DNA of 64,000 bases. Source: Acutalibacter sp. (GTDB taxonomy: Bacteria; Bacillota; Clostridia; Oscillospirales; Acutalibacteraceae). Each line of letters begins with the position of its first letter. Position 1 is the first letter of the stretch. Below the pieces are notes generated by a model, which saw nothing but the letters and a program-made list of their open reading frames with translations, did not search any database and was not told the origin of the DNA. Positions 16,281-24,666 of the stretch are shown here, piece by piece. The position numbers were made by a program, and so were the translations under genes. The stretch is from positions 1-64,000 of the forward strand of contig JAHHRN010000008.1 of assembly GCA_020025775.1 (NCBI GenBank), read 5' to 3'.

Positions 16281-17314
16281 AGCATGTCAATGTAGCGCTG
16301 TTTGTGCCCCATGCAGGCTGTCCGAACCAGTGTAGTTTTTGCAATCAGCGCGTGATTTCGGGTACACAAAATCAAATAACGCCCGAAGAGGTCGAAGAAG
16401 CCTGCCGCATCGCCGTGGAAACCAAACGTGCCGATGCGGCGCATTCGGAGATTGCCTTTTTCGGAGGTAGCTTTACCGCAATTAAAAGGGACTATATGGT
16501 GTCTCTTTTGGCTGCGGCAAAGCCATTTTTAGATAAGGGGTATTTTAAGGGCATCCGCATTTCCACCCGTCCCGACTGTATCGACGAAGAGATTTTAGAT
16601 ATTTTAAAAAACTACGGCGTTACGGCGATAGAGCTTGGCGCGCAAAGCATGGACGAAGAGGTGCTGCGTCTCAATCGCCGCGGACACACGGCAAAGGACG
16701 TCGAAGCGGCTTGTGCGCTGATTAAAGCATATGGCTTTTCTTTGGGTCTCCAAATGATGACGGGTCTACTTGGCTCAAGCGATGCCAAAGACATCGAAAC
16801 CGCCGAGAAAATCTGTGCCTTAAAGCCCGACACTGTGCGGATTTATCCGACGATTGTATTAGAGGGCACTTACCTTGCCGAATGTCTTAAAAACGGCAGT
16901 TACAAGGCGGAAACTTTAGAAACCGCCGTGCCGCTTTGTGCAAAGCTTTTGTGCCTTTTTAAAGCGCACAACATCCGTGTGATTCGTCTGGGACTCCACA
17001 GCGGCGGCAATGTCGAAGAGGGCTACTTCGGGGGGGCATATCACCCTGCGTTTCGCGAGCTTTGCGAGGGCGAGGTATATAAGGAGATTATGCTCCGAAA
17101 TTTAGAGGGCAGACCCAAAAACAAACCCTATCTCATCGAAGTGCCGCAAAACGCCCTGTCTAAAGCAAAAGGGCAGGGAAAAAGAAACGAAAAAGCATTG
17201 AGAAATTGCGGATTTCAGTGTATAATAAAGGGTAACGAATTTTTAAACGAATACGAAATAAACATAAAGGATTTAAACTATGATTTTAAAGTCGCTGGAG
17301 ATGCAGGGATTTAA
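16277..17314 (+). CDS. Elp3-like radical SAM protein
   Basis: 345 residues from TTG 16277, which overlaps the rnc stop (TTGA); GATGGGA serves as a weak SD. The [4Fe-4S]/SAM motif is CPNQCSFC (residues 14-21). SAM-binding FFGGSFTAI and ISTRPDCID, then a GAQSMDEEVLRLNRRGHT motif, match Elp3/YhcC-type radical SAM enzymes. No acetyltransferase domain like that of true Elp3 is present, and the length fits the short bacterial group often found before smc in Clostridia. The reaction is unknown. The 3' end overlaps smc by 35 nt. Confidence 0.88.
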   Translation: MKHVNVALFVPHAGCPNQCSFCNQRVISGTQNQITPEEVEEACRIAVETKRADAAHSEIAFFGGSFTAIKRDYMVSLLAAAKPFLDKGYFKGIRISTRPDCIDEEILDILKNYGVTAIELGAQSMDEEVLRLNRRGHTAKDVEAACALIKAYGFSLGLQMMTGLLGSSDAKDIETAEKICALKPDTVRIYPTIVLEGTYLAECLKNGSYKAETLETAVPLCAKLLCLFKAHNIRVIRLGLHSGGNVEEGYFGGAYHPAFRELCEGEVYKEIMLRNLEGRPKNKPYLIEVPQNALSKAKGQGKRNEKALRNCGFQCIIKGNEFLNEYEINIKDLNYDFKVAGDAGI

Positions 17315-20300
17315 GTCTTTCCCTGACAAAACGGTTTTAAATTTTAATAAGGGCGTTACAGCGGTTGTCGGTCCGAACGGCAGCGGAAAAAGTAATATTT
17401 CCGATGCGGTGCGTTGGGTTCTCGGTGAACAATCCACCAAAAATCTGCGTGGGTCCAAAATGGAGGACGTTGTTTTCATGGGTACCGAGGAGCGAAAAGC
17501 CAAGGGCTTTGCCGAGGTTACTTTGCGTTTTGACAACACCGACCGCGCGCTCTCCAATGATGCCGATGAAGTTAGCATCACAAGACGCTATTTCCGTTCG
17601 GGCGAAAGTGAATATCTTATTAACGGCAAAACCGCAAGACTGCGTGACGTAAACGAATTGTTCATGGATACCGGCCTCGGTAGAGACGGTTATTCTATCG
17701 TCGGTCAGGGCAAAATCGCCGACATGGTTTCCTCAAAAGCCGGCGAACGCCGTGAAATGCTCGAGGAAGCGGCGGGAATTTCTCATTTCCGTTATCGCCG
17801 AAACGATGCCAATAAGCGTTTGGCGGCGGCAGAAGAAAATCTTTTAAGACTCAGGGATATTTTAACCGAGCTCGAGGGTCGAGTGAAGCCCCTTAAAATT
17901 CAAAGCGAAAAAGCGCAGAAGTTTTTAGTGCTTGCCGAGGAAAGAAAAACCTTGCAAATCGGCAAATGGCTCCACGAAATTGATAAAACCAGCCAAAAGC
18001 TTCGCGAGCAGGAGCACAAAATCGCCACGGCGGAAGTTGCCAAGCAAGAGGTCGATGCCGCAACCGAACACATCGTAGTGGCGATGGACAAGGCCGGCGA
18101 GGACATCCAAAAGCTCAATATAGAAATTGAAGAAGTGCGACGTGCTTCTTCCCAGTATGAAGAACAGGCTTCGGCGCTCGAAACCCAAATCGGCGTTGCA
18201 GAAAACTCCATTTTACACAATAATGAAGCGATTGAGCGTCTCAAAAAAGACCAAAGCTCTGAGGATGAAACCGAACAGCATTTGGAAGAACGCATCAAAG
18301 AAGCCGAAAAGAATGCCGAAGAGAAAAAGACGGCACAGGAAGCCCTGCGTGCAGAGCTTTCCGGGCTTTTAGCCGAGCAGAAGGAAAAGGAATCCAGCTC
18401 TCTGCGTTATAACGAAGAAAGCGCGGCACTTTCCGCCACCCTTTCCGCGGCGTCAGTAGAATTGGCACAGCATAAGGTTACTGTCGATACCGCGGCGGAA
18501 AATCTTCGCGAATTAGACGAAAAAGAAGAAACCTTAAAAGCTTCCTACGAGCAGAGACAGGCGGCTTTTGCTGACAGCGAAAGCAAAAAGAATGAAGTGG
18601 AAACCGCATTAAATGAGTGCAAGGATTTAATTGCACGCACACAAAATGCGATTGACGGCTACAGCATCCGTTTCCACAGCCGCTCGAAAAAAGCCGAAGA
18701 AGTAAAACAAGCGCTCGAAGAAAAGAAGCGCGAAATCTATAAATTAGAGGACAGACACCGCCTCCTTTCCGATATGGAAAAGAACATGGAAGGCTACGGC
18801 GGCGCTGTCAAAGCCGTGATGAAGGAAGCGGCAAGAGGTGCGCTTCGCGGCATCCACGGCCCGCTCTCTCAGCTCATTTCCGTGCCGCATGATTACGCGG
18901 TAGCCGTTGAAACTGCCCTCGGTGCGGCGATTCAAAATATCGTCACCGACAATGAAAATGATGCCAAAGCGGCGGTTTATTTCTTAAAGAATGCACACGC
19001 CGGCAGAGCCACCTTCCTGCCGATTCGTGCCATTCGCGGCAAGTCCTTGCAGGAAAACGGGCTTTCCGACCAATACGGCTTTGTGTCCGTGGCGGCAGAC
19101 CTCATTTCCTGTGATAACCAGTATAGAGAGATTATCAATGCACAGCTTGGTAGAACCGTTGTTGCCGAGGATATGGATGCGGCGGTCGCCATTGCGAAAA
19201 AATATAATTATCGTTTCCGCATTGTCACCTTAGACGGTCAGCTCGTTAACGCGGGCGGCTCGATTACTGGTGGTTCTCGCGGTAAGGGCGCGGGCATTTT
19301 ATCCCGTACCAACGAGATTGAGCAGATTTTAGAAACCATTGACCGTGCGAAAAAGGAATATGCAGGGCTCAGCAGCGACTATGTAAGTCTTTCGGAGAGC
19401 TTTGCGGCGGCGAAAGCCGATTTAGACGGCGCACAGGGTGATTTGCTTCGTGCGAATGAAGAAAAAATCCGCTTAGAGGGTGAGCTTCGACTCCTCAGTG
19501 AGCAGTGGAATGTCGCAACCGAATCTCTCCAAAGCATCGAAAGCGAAAAGAACAGCATCGCACAAAAGCGCGCGGCTGTGATTCAAAATACCGAAAATGC
19601 GAAACAGCGCATTGCCGTTTTAGAGGCCCAAACCGCCGAAAACGAAGAAAAAATGCGCCGCATGAATGCGGACAGAGACGCCCTTTTAAGTCTTCGCGAA
19701 ACCCTTTCGGGCAAGGCGACCGAGCTTAATTTAGAGCTGTTGTCCCTCTCCAAGGATGAAGCGGCGGCAAGAGAAGAAATGGAGCATTTAAGAAGCCGTC
19801 AAATGCACCACACCGATAAGAAATCTTCGCTTTTAGCTGAAATCGAAAGCTATGAGCAGAAGAATGCCGGGCTTCGTGCGGATATTGCTTCCTTAAAGGA
19901 AACCAGTGAAAAGCTCCGCAGCGGTGCAGGCGATGCGAGAGGCAATATCGATGCCCTTTTAGAGCAACGTGATGAGCTTCTTAAAAAGACCAACGAGCTT
20001 CGTAACACCGAGCGTGAAAAGCTCGGTGAAAAAGAAAAATACGCCGGAGAGTTGGCACGTTTGGAGGAACAATCCAAAACCGCACAGGCGAATTACGAAA
20101 ACCTCAACGCCAAGCTCTTTGAAGAATATAATTTAACCAAGGCCGAAGCGGAACAGCTCAATATTGAAATTGAAGATTACGCCGCGGCAGACAGAAGATT
20201 GCAGGAATTAAAAGCCGCTATCCGTTCTCTCGGTTCGGTCAACGTTTCCGCAATCGAGGAATATAAAGAGGTTTCCGAGCGTTATACCTTCATGGCTGAG

Positions 20301-20849
20301 CAAATCGGCGACGTGGAAAATTCGCGCGACGAGCTTTTAAAATTGATTGCTGAGCTTACCCAGAAAATGGGTATGCAGTTTAAAGAAAAGTTTGACCTTA
20401 TCAACCGTGCCTTCGGCGAAACATTCAAAGAACTGTTTGGCGGCGGTCATGCAGAGCTTTTGCTCTCAGACGAAAAGGAAATTTTAGAAAGCGACATTGA
20501 AATCAAGGTACAGCCCCCCGGCAAGCACTTAAAGAGCATTGAGCCGCTTTCGGGCGGTGAAAAGGGTCTGGCGGCAATTTCTCTTTTGTTCGCGATTCTC
20601 AAAATCACCCCCGCGCCGTTCTGCATCTTTGATGAGGTGGAAGCGGCACTCGATGATGTTAACGTTGCACGCTATGCACAGTATGTACGCCGCATGGCAG
20701 ACAACACCCAGTTTGTACTCATTACACACCGCCGCGGCACTATGGAAGAAGCCGATGTTTTATACGGCGTCACCATGCAGGAGAGCGGTGTTTCCAAGCT
20801 CTTAGAATTAAAAACAGCGGAAATGGCAAAGAAATTGGGCCTTGCCTAA
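17280..20849 (+). CDS. smc: chromosome segregation ATPase SMC
   Basis: 1189 residues, full length. Walker A GPNGSGKS at 31-38; long coiled coils (about 170-490 and 680-1010) flank a hinge (about 520-640: GIHGPLSQLISVPHDYAVAV; NAGGSITGGSRGKGAGILSR). C-terminal ABC signature LSGGEKGLAAISLL and Walker B FCIFDEVEAALDD. It works with ScpA/ScpB to compact and segregate the chromosome; scpAB are not in the window. The start overlaps the radical SAM gene by 35 nt, with AAAGGA as SD. ftsY follows 27 nt later. Confidence 0.98.
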   Translation: MILKSLEMQGFKSFPDKTVLNFNKGVTAVVGPNGSGKSNISDAVRWVLGEQSTKNLRGSKMEDVVFMGTEERKAKGFAEVTLRFDNTDRALSNDADEVSITRRYFRSGESEYLINGKTARLRDVNELFMDTGLGRDGYSIVGQGKIADMVSSKAGERREMLEEAAGISHFRYRRNDANKRLAAAEENLLRLRDILTELEGRVKPLKIQSEKAQKFLVLAEERKTLQIGKWLHEIDKTSQKLREQEHKIATAEVAKQEVDAATEHIVVAMDKAGEDIQKLNIEIEEVRRASSQYEEQASALETQIGVAENSILHNNEAIERLKKDQSSEDETEQHLEERIKEAEKNAEEKKTAQEALRAELSGLLAEQKEKESSSLRYNEESAALSATLSAASVELAQHKVTVDTAAENLRELDEKEETLKASYEQRQAAFADSESKKNEVETALNECKDLIARTQNAIDGYSIRFHSRSKKAEEVKQALEEKKREIYKLEDRHRLLSDMEKNMEGYGGAVKAVMKEAARGALRGIHGPLSQLISVPHDYAVAVETALGAAIQNIVTDNENDAKAAVYFLKNAHAGRATFLPIRAIRGKSLQENGLSDQYGFVSVAADLISCDNQYREIINAQLGRTVVAEDMDAAVAIAKKYNYRFRIVTLDGQLVNAGGSITGGSRGKGAGILSRTNEIEQILETIDRAKKEYAGLSSDYVSLSESFAAAKADLDGAQGDLLRANEEKIRLEGELRLLSEQWNVATESLQSIESEKNSIAQKRAAVIQNTENAKQRIAVLEAQTAENEEKMRRMNADRDALLSLRETLSGKATELNLELLSLSKDEAAAREEMEHLRSRQMHHTDKKSSLLAEIESYEQKNAGLRADIASLKETSEKLRSGAGDARGNIDALLEQRDELLKKTNELRNTEREKLGEKEKYAGELARLEEQSKTAQANYENLNAKLFEEYNLTKAEAEQLNIEIEDYAAADRRLQELKAAIRSLGSVNVSAIEEYKEVSERYTFMAEQIGDVENSRDELLKLIAELTQKMGMQFKEKFDLINRAFGETFKELFGGGHAELLLSDEKEILESDIEIKVQPPGKHLKSIEPLSGGEKGLAAISLLFAILKITPAPFCIFDEVEAALDDVNVARYAQYVRRMADNTQFVLITHRRGTMEEADVLYGVTMQESGVSKLLELKTAEMAKKLGLA

Positions 20850-20876
20850 GACTTTGTACGCAGAAAGGATTTTTCT

Positions 20877-22088
20877 ATGGGACTTTTTAATAAAATCAAT
20901 TTCGGCTTGACCAAGACCCGCAAAAAAATGGCGGGCGCGATTGATGATTTGTTCGCGGATGTTGAAGAAATCACCGATGACCTCTATGCCGAACTCGAAG
21001 AAATCTTAGTGATGGGCGACGTCGGTATGGTGACCGCCGTGGAAATCACGGAGCGCCTCAAAGCACGTGTAGCCGAGAAGAAGCTGCGCGGCGCCGAGGA
21101 CGTCAAAGAAGAAATCAAAGAAATCGTTGCCGAGCTTTTAGACGGCGGCGAGGATATGGGTCTTGTTACCGTACCGTCCGTTGTTTTGATGATTGGCGTT
21201 AACGGTGCAGGCAAGACCACCACGATCGGTAAACTCGCTTCCCAGTATAAGGCAGAGGGCAAAAAGGTCATTTTAGGCGCGGCGGATACCTTCCGTGCGG
21301 CGGCGATTGACCAGCTCGATGTTTGGGCAAAGCGTGCCGGTGTGGATATCGTGAAGCACGAAGAAGGCTCCGACCCCGCGGCGGTTGTATTCGATACGAT
21401 TTCCGCAGCAAAGGCAAGAGACTGCGACATCGTGATTATCGACACCGCAGGCAGACTTCACAACAAAAAGAATCTTATGGATGAGCTTGCAAAAATCTAT
21501 CGTGTTATCGACCGTGAATTACCCTTCTCCGACCGTGAGGTGCTCCTCGTTCTCGATTCTACCACCGGTCAAAATGCGGTAAATCAGGCGAGAGAATTTA
21601 AAAACGTTGCCGACATTACCGGTATCGTTTTAACCAAGCTCGACGGCACGGCACGCGGCGGCGTGGTGCTTGCGATTAAGCACGAGCTCGGTATCCCCGT
21701 AAAATTCGTGGGCGTAGGCGAGCAGATTGATGACTTACAGCCCTTTAATCCCCGAGCCTTTGCAGACGGCTTATTTAAGAAAATCGACTATCCCGAGGAG
21801 GCGGTGCAAAATGAAGAAAACGAAGAAGCAGAAAATGCAGAAGAGATTTCTAAAGACACTGAAGCTGTGGAAGAAGCTGGCAGGGCATCCGCAGCAGACT
21901 TACCTCGAGAAAACGAATCCGATGCTCATAAAGAAGCAGACGAAGAAGAGAATGCACCCGATTCTCAGAGCGATGCAGACGGAGTTTCTGAACATATCGA
22001 GAGTGAAGAGATAGAAGAAACCGAAGAGGACGACAAGAAAAAGAAGAAAGGAAAGAAACGCTTTGGATTTTTTAATCGCCACGCATAA
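20877..22088 (+). CDS. ftsY: signal recognition particle receptor FtsY with a C-terminal acidic/basic tail
   Basis: 403 residues. The protein starts almost directly with the N domain (MGLFNKINFGLTKTRKK). The SRP GTPase G domain has GVNGAGKTT (107-115), DTFRAAA, DTAGR (189-193) and TKLDG (253-257). The NG core ends near residue 303. Beyond it lie about 75 residues of Glu/Asp-rich, low-complexity sequence and a final basic tail KKKKKGKKRFGFFNRHA (387-403). FtsY normally carries its acidic A domain at the N-terminus, so the layout here is reversed. It docks the SRP-ribosome complex at the membrane. The tail codons overlap the next gene by 26 nt. Confidence 0.96.
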   Translation: MGLFNKINFGLTKTRKKMAGAIDDLFADVEEITDDLYAELEEILVMGDVGMVTAVEITERLKARVAEKKLRGAEDVKEEIKEIVAELLDGGEDMGLVTVPSVVLMIGVNGAGKTTTIGKLASQYKAEGKKVILGAADTFRAAAIDQLDVWAKRAGVDIVKHEEGSDPAAVVFDTISAAKARDCDIVIIDTAGRLHNKKNLMDELAKIYRVIDRELPFSDREVLLVLDSTTGQNAVNQAREFKNVADITGIVLTKLDGTARGGVVLAIKHELGIPVKFVGVGEQIDDLQPFNPRAFADGLFKKIDYPEEAVQNEENEEAENAEEISKDTEAVEEAGRASAADLPRENESDAHKEADEEENAPDSQSDADGVSEHIESEEIEETEEDDKKKKKGKKRFGFFNRHA

Positions 22089-22653
22089 TATGAAAAAACG
22101 AGAGGAACTCGAGCGCATCCTTTCTCCTCTGGGTATCCGCGTTTTATTGGCAGACGAAATCGGTCTTAATTTAACCGACGTGGAAGAAACCGGCGAAACC
22201 TTCGAGGAAAATGCACTTTTAAAGGCAGTTTCCGGCTGTAAGGAAAGCCATTTACCCTGCATTGCCGATGACTCCGGACTTTGCGTCGATGCTTTAGACG
22301 GCGCACCGGGTGTATATTCCGCACGCTTTGCAGGCGACCACGGCAACGATGCCAAAAACAACGAAAAATTATTAGAGCTCTTAAACGATGTTCCCGAAGA
22401 AAAGCGCACCGCACGCTATGTCAGCGTTTGCGCCTGCGTGTTCCCCGACGGCAAACAGATTGTAACCAGAGGCACCTGCGAGGGCAAAATCGGCTATGAG
22501 TACAGAGGCTCCAACGGCTTTGGCTATGACCCGCTGTTCTATGTGGGCGACAAGGCAATGGCTGAGCTTACGGCGCAGGAAAAAGATAAAATCAGCCACA
22601 GAGGCAAGGCGCTTTTGGCGCTTTCTCAAAAGCTGAAAGAAGAAATTCTCTAA
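22063..22653 (+). CDS. rdgB: non-canonical purine NTP pyrophosphatase (dITP/XTP)
   Basis: 196 residues from TTG 22063, with SD AAAGGAAAG inside the end of ftsY. HAM1/RdgB family: ATHNMKKREEL at the start, ETGETFEENALLKA, DDSGLCVDALDGAPGVYSAR (metal and catalytic Asp), and YRGSNGFGYDPLF near the end, with ISHRGKAL. It hydrolyses dITP and XTP to monophosphates to sanitise the nucleotide pool. The 26-nt overlap with ftsY suggests translational coupling. Confidence 0.96.
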   Translation: MDFLIATHNMKKREELERILSPLGIRVLLADEIGLNLTDVEETGETFEENALLKAVSGCKESHLPCIADDSGLCVDALDGAPGVYSARFAGDHGNDAKNNEKLLELLNDVPEEKRTARYVSVCACVFPDGKQIVTRGTCEGKIGYEYRGSNGFGYDPLFYVGDKAMAELTAQEKDKISHRGKALLALSQKLKEEIL

Positions 22654-22675
22654 ACCAAACGAAAGTGAGAACTAT

Positions 22676-23077
22676 ATGACAGGTAAAGAACGTGCGGCAT
22701 TAAGGTCGCAGGCAAATACAATGGAACCCCTTTTCCAGGTGGGTAAGGGCGGCATCTCCGATGCGCTTATCAAACAGACCGACGATGCGCTCAAAGCGCG
22801 CGAGCTCATTAAGCTCAAGGTTCTTTTAGAAACCACCCCCGAGCCGCCCAAGGAGATTGCAAGAAAGCTTGCAGAAGCAACGAAGGCAGAGGTTATCGGC
22901 GTGATTGGCGGTTCTATGATTTTTTATAGATACAATCCGAAATTACACGAAAAGAAAAAGGTCATGGTAAAGCCGCTCCACAAAAAGCGCGATGCCAGAG
23001 ACAGACGTGAAAGAGAAGAGAAGAAAGCGCTTAAAAACGCAAAATTCTCCAAGTACAAAAAACGTTATACAAAATAA
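22676..23077 (+). CDS. yhbY: YhbY-family (CRM domain) RNA-binding protein
   Basis: 133 residues. CRM domain in about 1-97: LRSQANTMEPLFQVGKGG (the GxG loop contacts RNA), KARELIKLKVL, and VIGVIGGSMIFYRYNPK. YhbY associates with pre-50S particles and helps ribosome assembly. A strongly basic 36-residue tail (HKKRDARDRREREEKKALK...) extends beyond the usual domain end. In many Firmicutes yhbY likewise precedes nadD-yqeK-rsfS. Confidence 0.93.
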   Translation: MTGKERAALRSQANTMEPLFQVGKGGISDALIKQTDDALKARELIKLKVLLETTPEPPKEIARKLAEATKAEVIGVIGGSMIFYRYNPKLHEKKKVMVKPLHKKRDARDRREREEKKALKNAKFSKYKKRYTK

Positions 23078-23098
23078 ACGGCGAATCGAGGGAAACGC

Positions 23099-23728
23099 AT
23101 GAAAATCGGTCTTTACGGCGGTACCTTTAATCCGCCGCACAAGGGGCACGTGCGCATGGCAAATGCCTTTTACGATAGCTTTAAGCCCGACAAAATGCTG
23201 ATTGTGCCCAACAAGCGCCCCGTGCACAAAATCTGTGAGGATTTGGCACTCGACGAGGAACGGCTCAAAATGTGCCGTCTGGCGTTTTCTGACCCGAAAT
23301 TCGAGGTCAGCACCATGGAAATCGAGCGCGAAAAGGAATCCTTTACGCTGTATACGGTTGCATCGCTCAAGGAAGCCTATCCCGAAGCACAAATCGGTCT
23401 TTTAATCGGCTCCGATATGTTTTTATCGTTTCATAAGTGGTATCACTATCAGGAGATTTTAAAGGATGTTACCTTGTATGTCGCTTCGCGAGAGGATGAG
23501 GTGTCGAGGGATACCCTTCGCAGCTATGCCTTCGAGAAACTGCGGCTGTATCTTCGCGGCGACAGCCACGAAAAGGTGCAGATTTTACCGCTCGAGCCCT
23601 TGGAGGTCAGCTCCTCAGAGCTTCGCGCCGGCATCGGTGCAGGGGAGGACGAGAGCGCCTTTTTAGACCCTGCGGTACTAGATTTTATAAAGGAACATAA
23701 GATGTATGGATACCGAGAGAAACGCTGA
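23099..23728 (+). CDS. nadD: nicotinate-nucleotide adenylyltransferase
   Basis: 209 residues. Nucleotidyltransferase signature GLYGGTFNPPHKGHVRMA (HxGH site) at the N-terminus, IVPNKRPVHK, GSDMFLSFHKWYHY, and the C-terminal SSSELRAGI motif (ISSTxIR equivalent). It makes deamido-NAD from nicotinate mononucleotide and ATP. SD GAGGGAAACGC lies just before ATG. It overlaps yqeK by 23 nt. Confidence 0.96.
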   Translation: MKIGLYGGTFNPPHKGHVRMANAFYDSFKPDKMLIVPNKRPVHKICEDLALDEERLKMCRLAFSDPKFEVSTMEIEREKESFTLYTVASLKEAYPEAQIGLLIGSDMFLSFHKWYHYQEILKDVTLYVASREDEVSRDTLRSYAFEKLRLYLRGDSHEKVQILPLEPLEVSSSELRAGIGAGEDESAFLDPAVLDFIKEHKMYGYREKR

Positions 23729-24284
23729 ATTTTTAGAAGAAATCAAGAAAAAACTAAATCCAGACAGGCTCTATCATTCTTTGAATGTTGCCGATGAAGC
23801 GAAAAAACTCGCCCTGCACTACGGTGCGGATGAGAAAAAAGCCTTTACGGCAGGGCTTGTTCATGATATTATGAAGAATACACCGAAAGACGAGATGCTG
23901 GACTTCATGCTTTCGCACGGGATTAAGCTCACCGACGTGGAAAAAGCCAACGATAAAATCTGGCACGCCATGGCAGGGGAAGCCTATCTGCGCGATGAAA
24001 TGCACGTGACCGACGAGGAAATCCTCTCGGCGGTGCGCTGGCACACTACGGCAAAACGCCACATGACGCTTCTTGAAAAAATCGTGTTCACGGCGGATTT
24101 CATTTCGGCGGACCGAAGCTATCCGGGCGTGGAAGATATGCGAAAGAAAGCCTATATTTCTTTAGAAGAAGCCATGATTACAGGTCTCGAATTCACCCTG
24201 TGTCAAAGAATACAACAAGGCCAACCCGTTTCCGAGGAAAGCCTTTTTGCATATAATACTTTAGTTATAGAAAGGAAGAACTAA
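23706..24284 (+). CDS. yqeK: YqeK-type HD phosphohydrolase (Ap4A hydrolase)
   Basis: 192 residues. HD-domain metal ligands: Y-H-S-L-N-VA (first His), LVHDIMKN (HD pair), IWHAMAGEAYL, and RWHTTAKRHM, with TADFISADR (last Asp). YqeK is a symmetrical bis(5'-nucleosyl)-tetraphosphatase in Firmicutes. The start lies in the end of nadD (23-nt overlap) and rsfS follows after 1 nt, the conserved nadD-yqeK-rsfS order. Confidence 0.95.
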   Translation: MDTERNAEFLEEIKKKLNPDRLYHSLNVADEAKKLALHYGADEKKAFTAGLVHDIMKNTPKDEMLDFMLSHGIKLTDVEKANDKIWHAMAGEAYLRDEMHVTDEEILSAVRWHTTAKRHMTLLEKIVFTADFISADRSYPGVEDMRKKAYISLEEAMITGLEFTLCQRIQQGQPVSEESLFAYNTLVIERKN

Positions 24285-24285
24285 T

Positions 24286-24639
24286 ATGCAACCTTTAGAA
24301 CTACTGGAAAATACCGTCAAAATCCTAGACAAGAAAAACGGGCTAAACCTAAAAGCCTTGGAGGTTGCAGACCTAACGAGCGTTGCGGATTATTTCGTTA
24401 TCGTTTCGGGTACTTCCTCCACCCATGTTCGAGCACTTTCCGAAATTTTGGAAGAAGAAATGACCAAGCTCGGCGTAGAGCCGGCACACGTTGAGGGCAA
24501 ATCCACAGGCTGGATTCTGCTCGACTACCTTTCTGTTGTTGTACATGTGTTCACCCCCGAAGAGAGAGAACGCATCAACATGGAAAAGCTTTGGGGCGAT
24601 GCAAAGGAAATGGACCTTTCCGCCTGGCTTATGGACTAA
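24286..24639 (+). CDS. rsfS: ribosome silencing factor RsfS
   Basis: 117 residues, normal length. Family signature KNGLNLKALEVADLTSVADYFVIVSGTSSTHVRAL (positions 19-53) and a GWILLDYLSVVVHVF strand followed by EERERINMEKLWGDA. RsfS binds L14 (uL14) on the 50S and blocks 30S joining when nutrients are short. SD AAAGGAAGAA before ATG; leuS follows 27 nt later. Confidence 0.97.
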   Translation: MQPLELLENTVKILDKKNGLNLKALEVADLTSVADYFVIVSGTSSTHVRALSEILEEEMTKLGVEPAHVEGKSTGWILLDYLSVVVHVFTPEERERINMEKLWGDAKEMDLSAWLMD

Positions 24640-24666
24640 AGAAACTAAATAAAGGATGAAAAAGTA

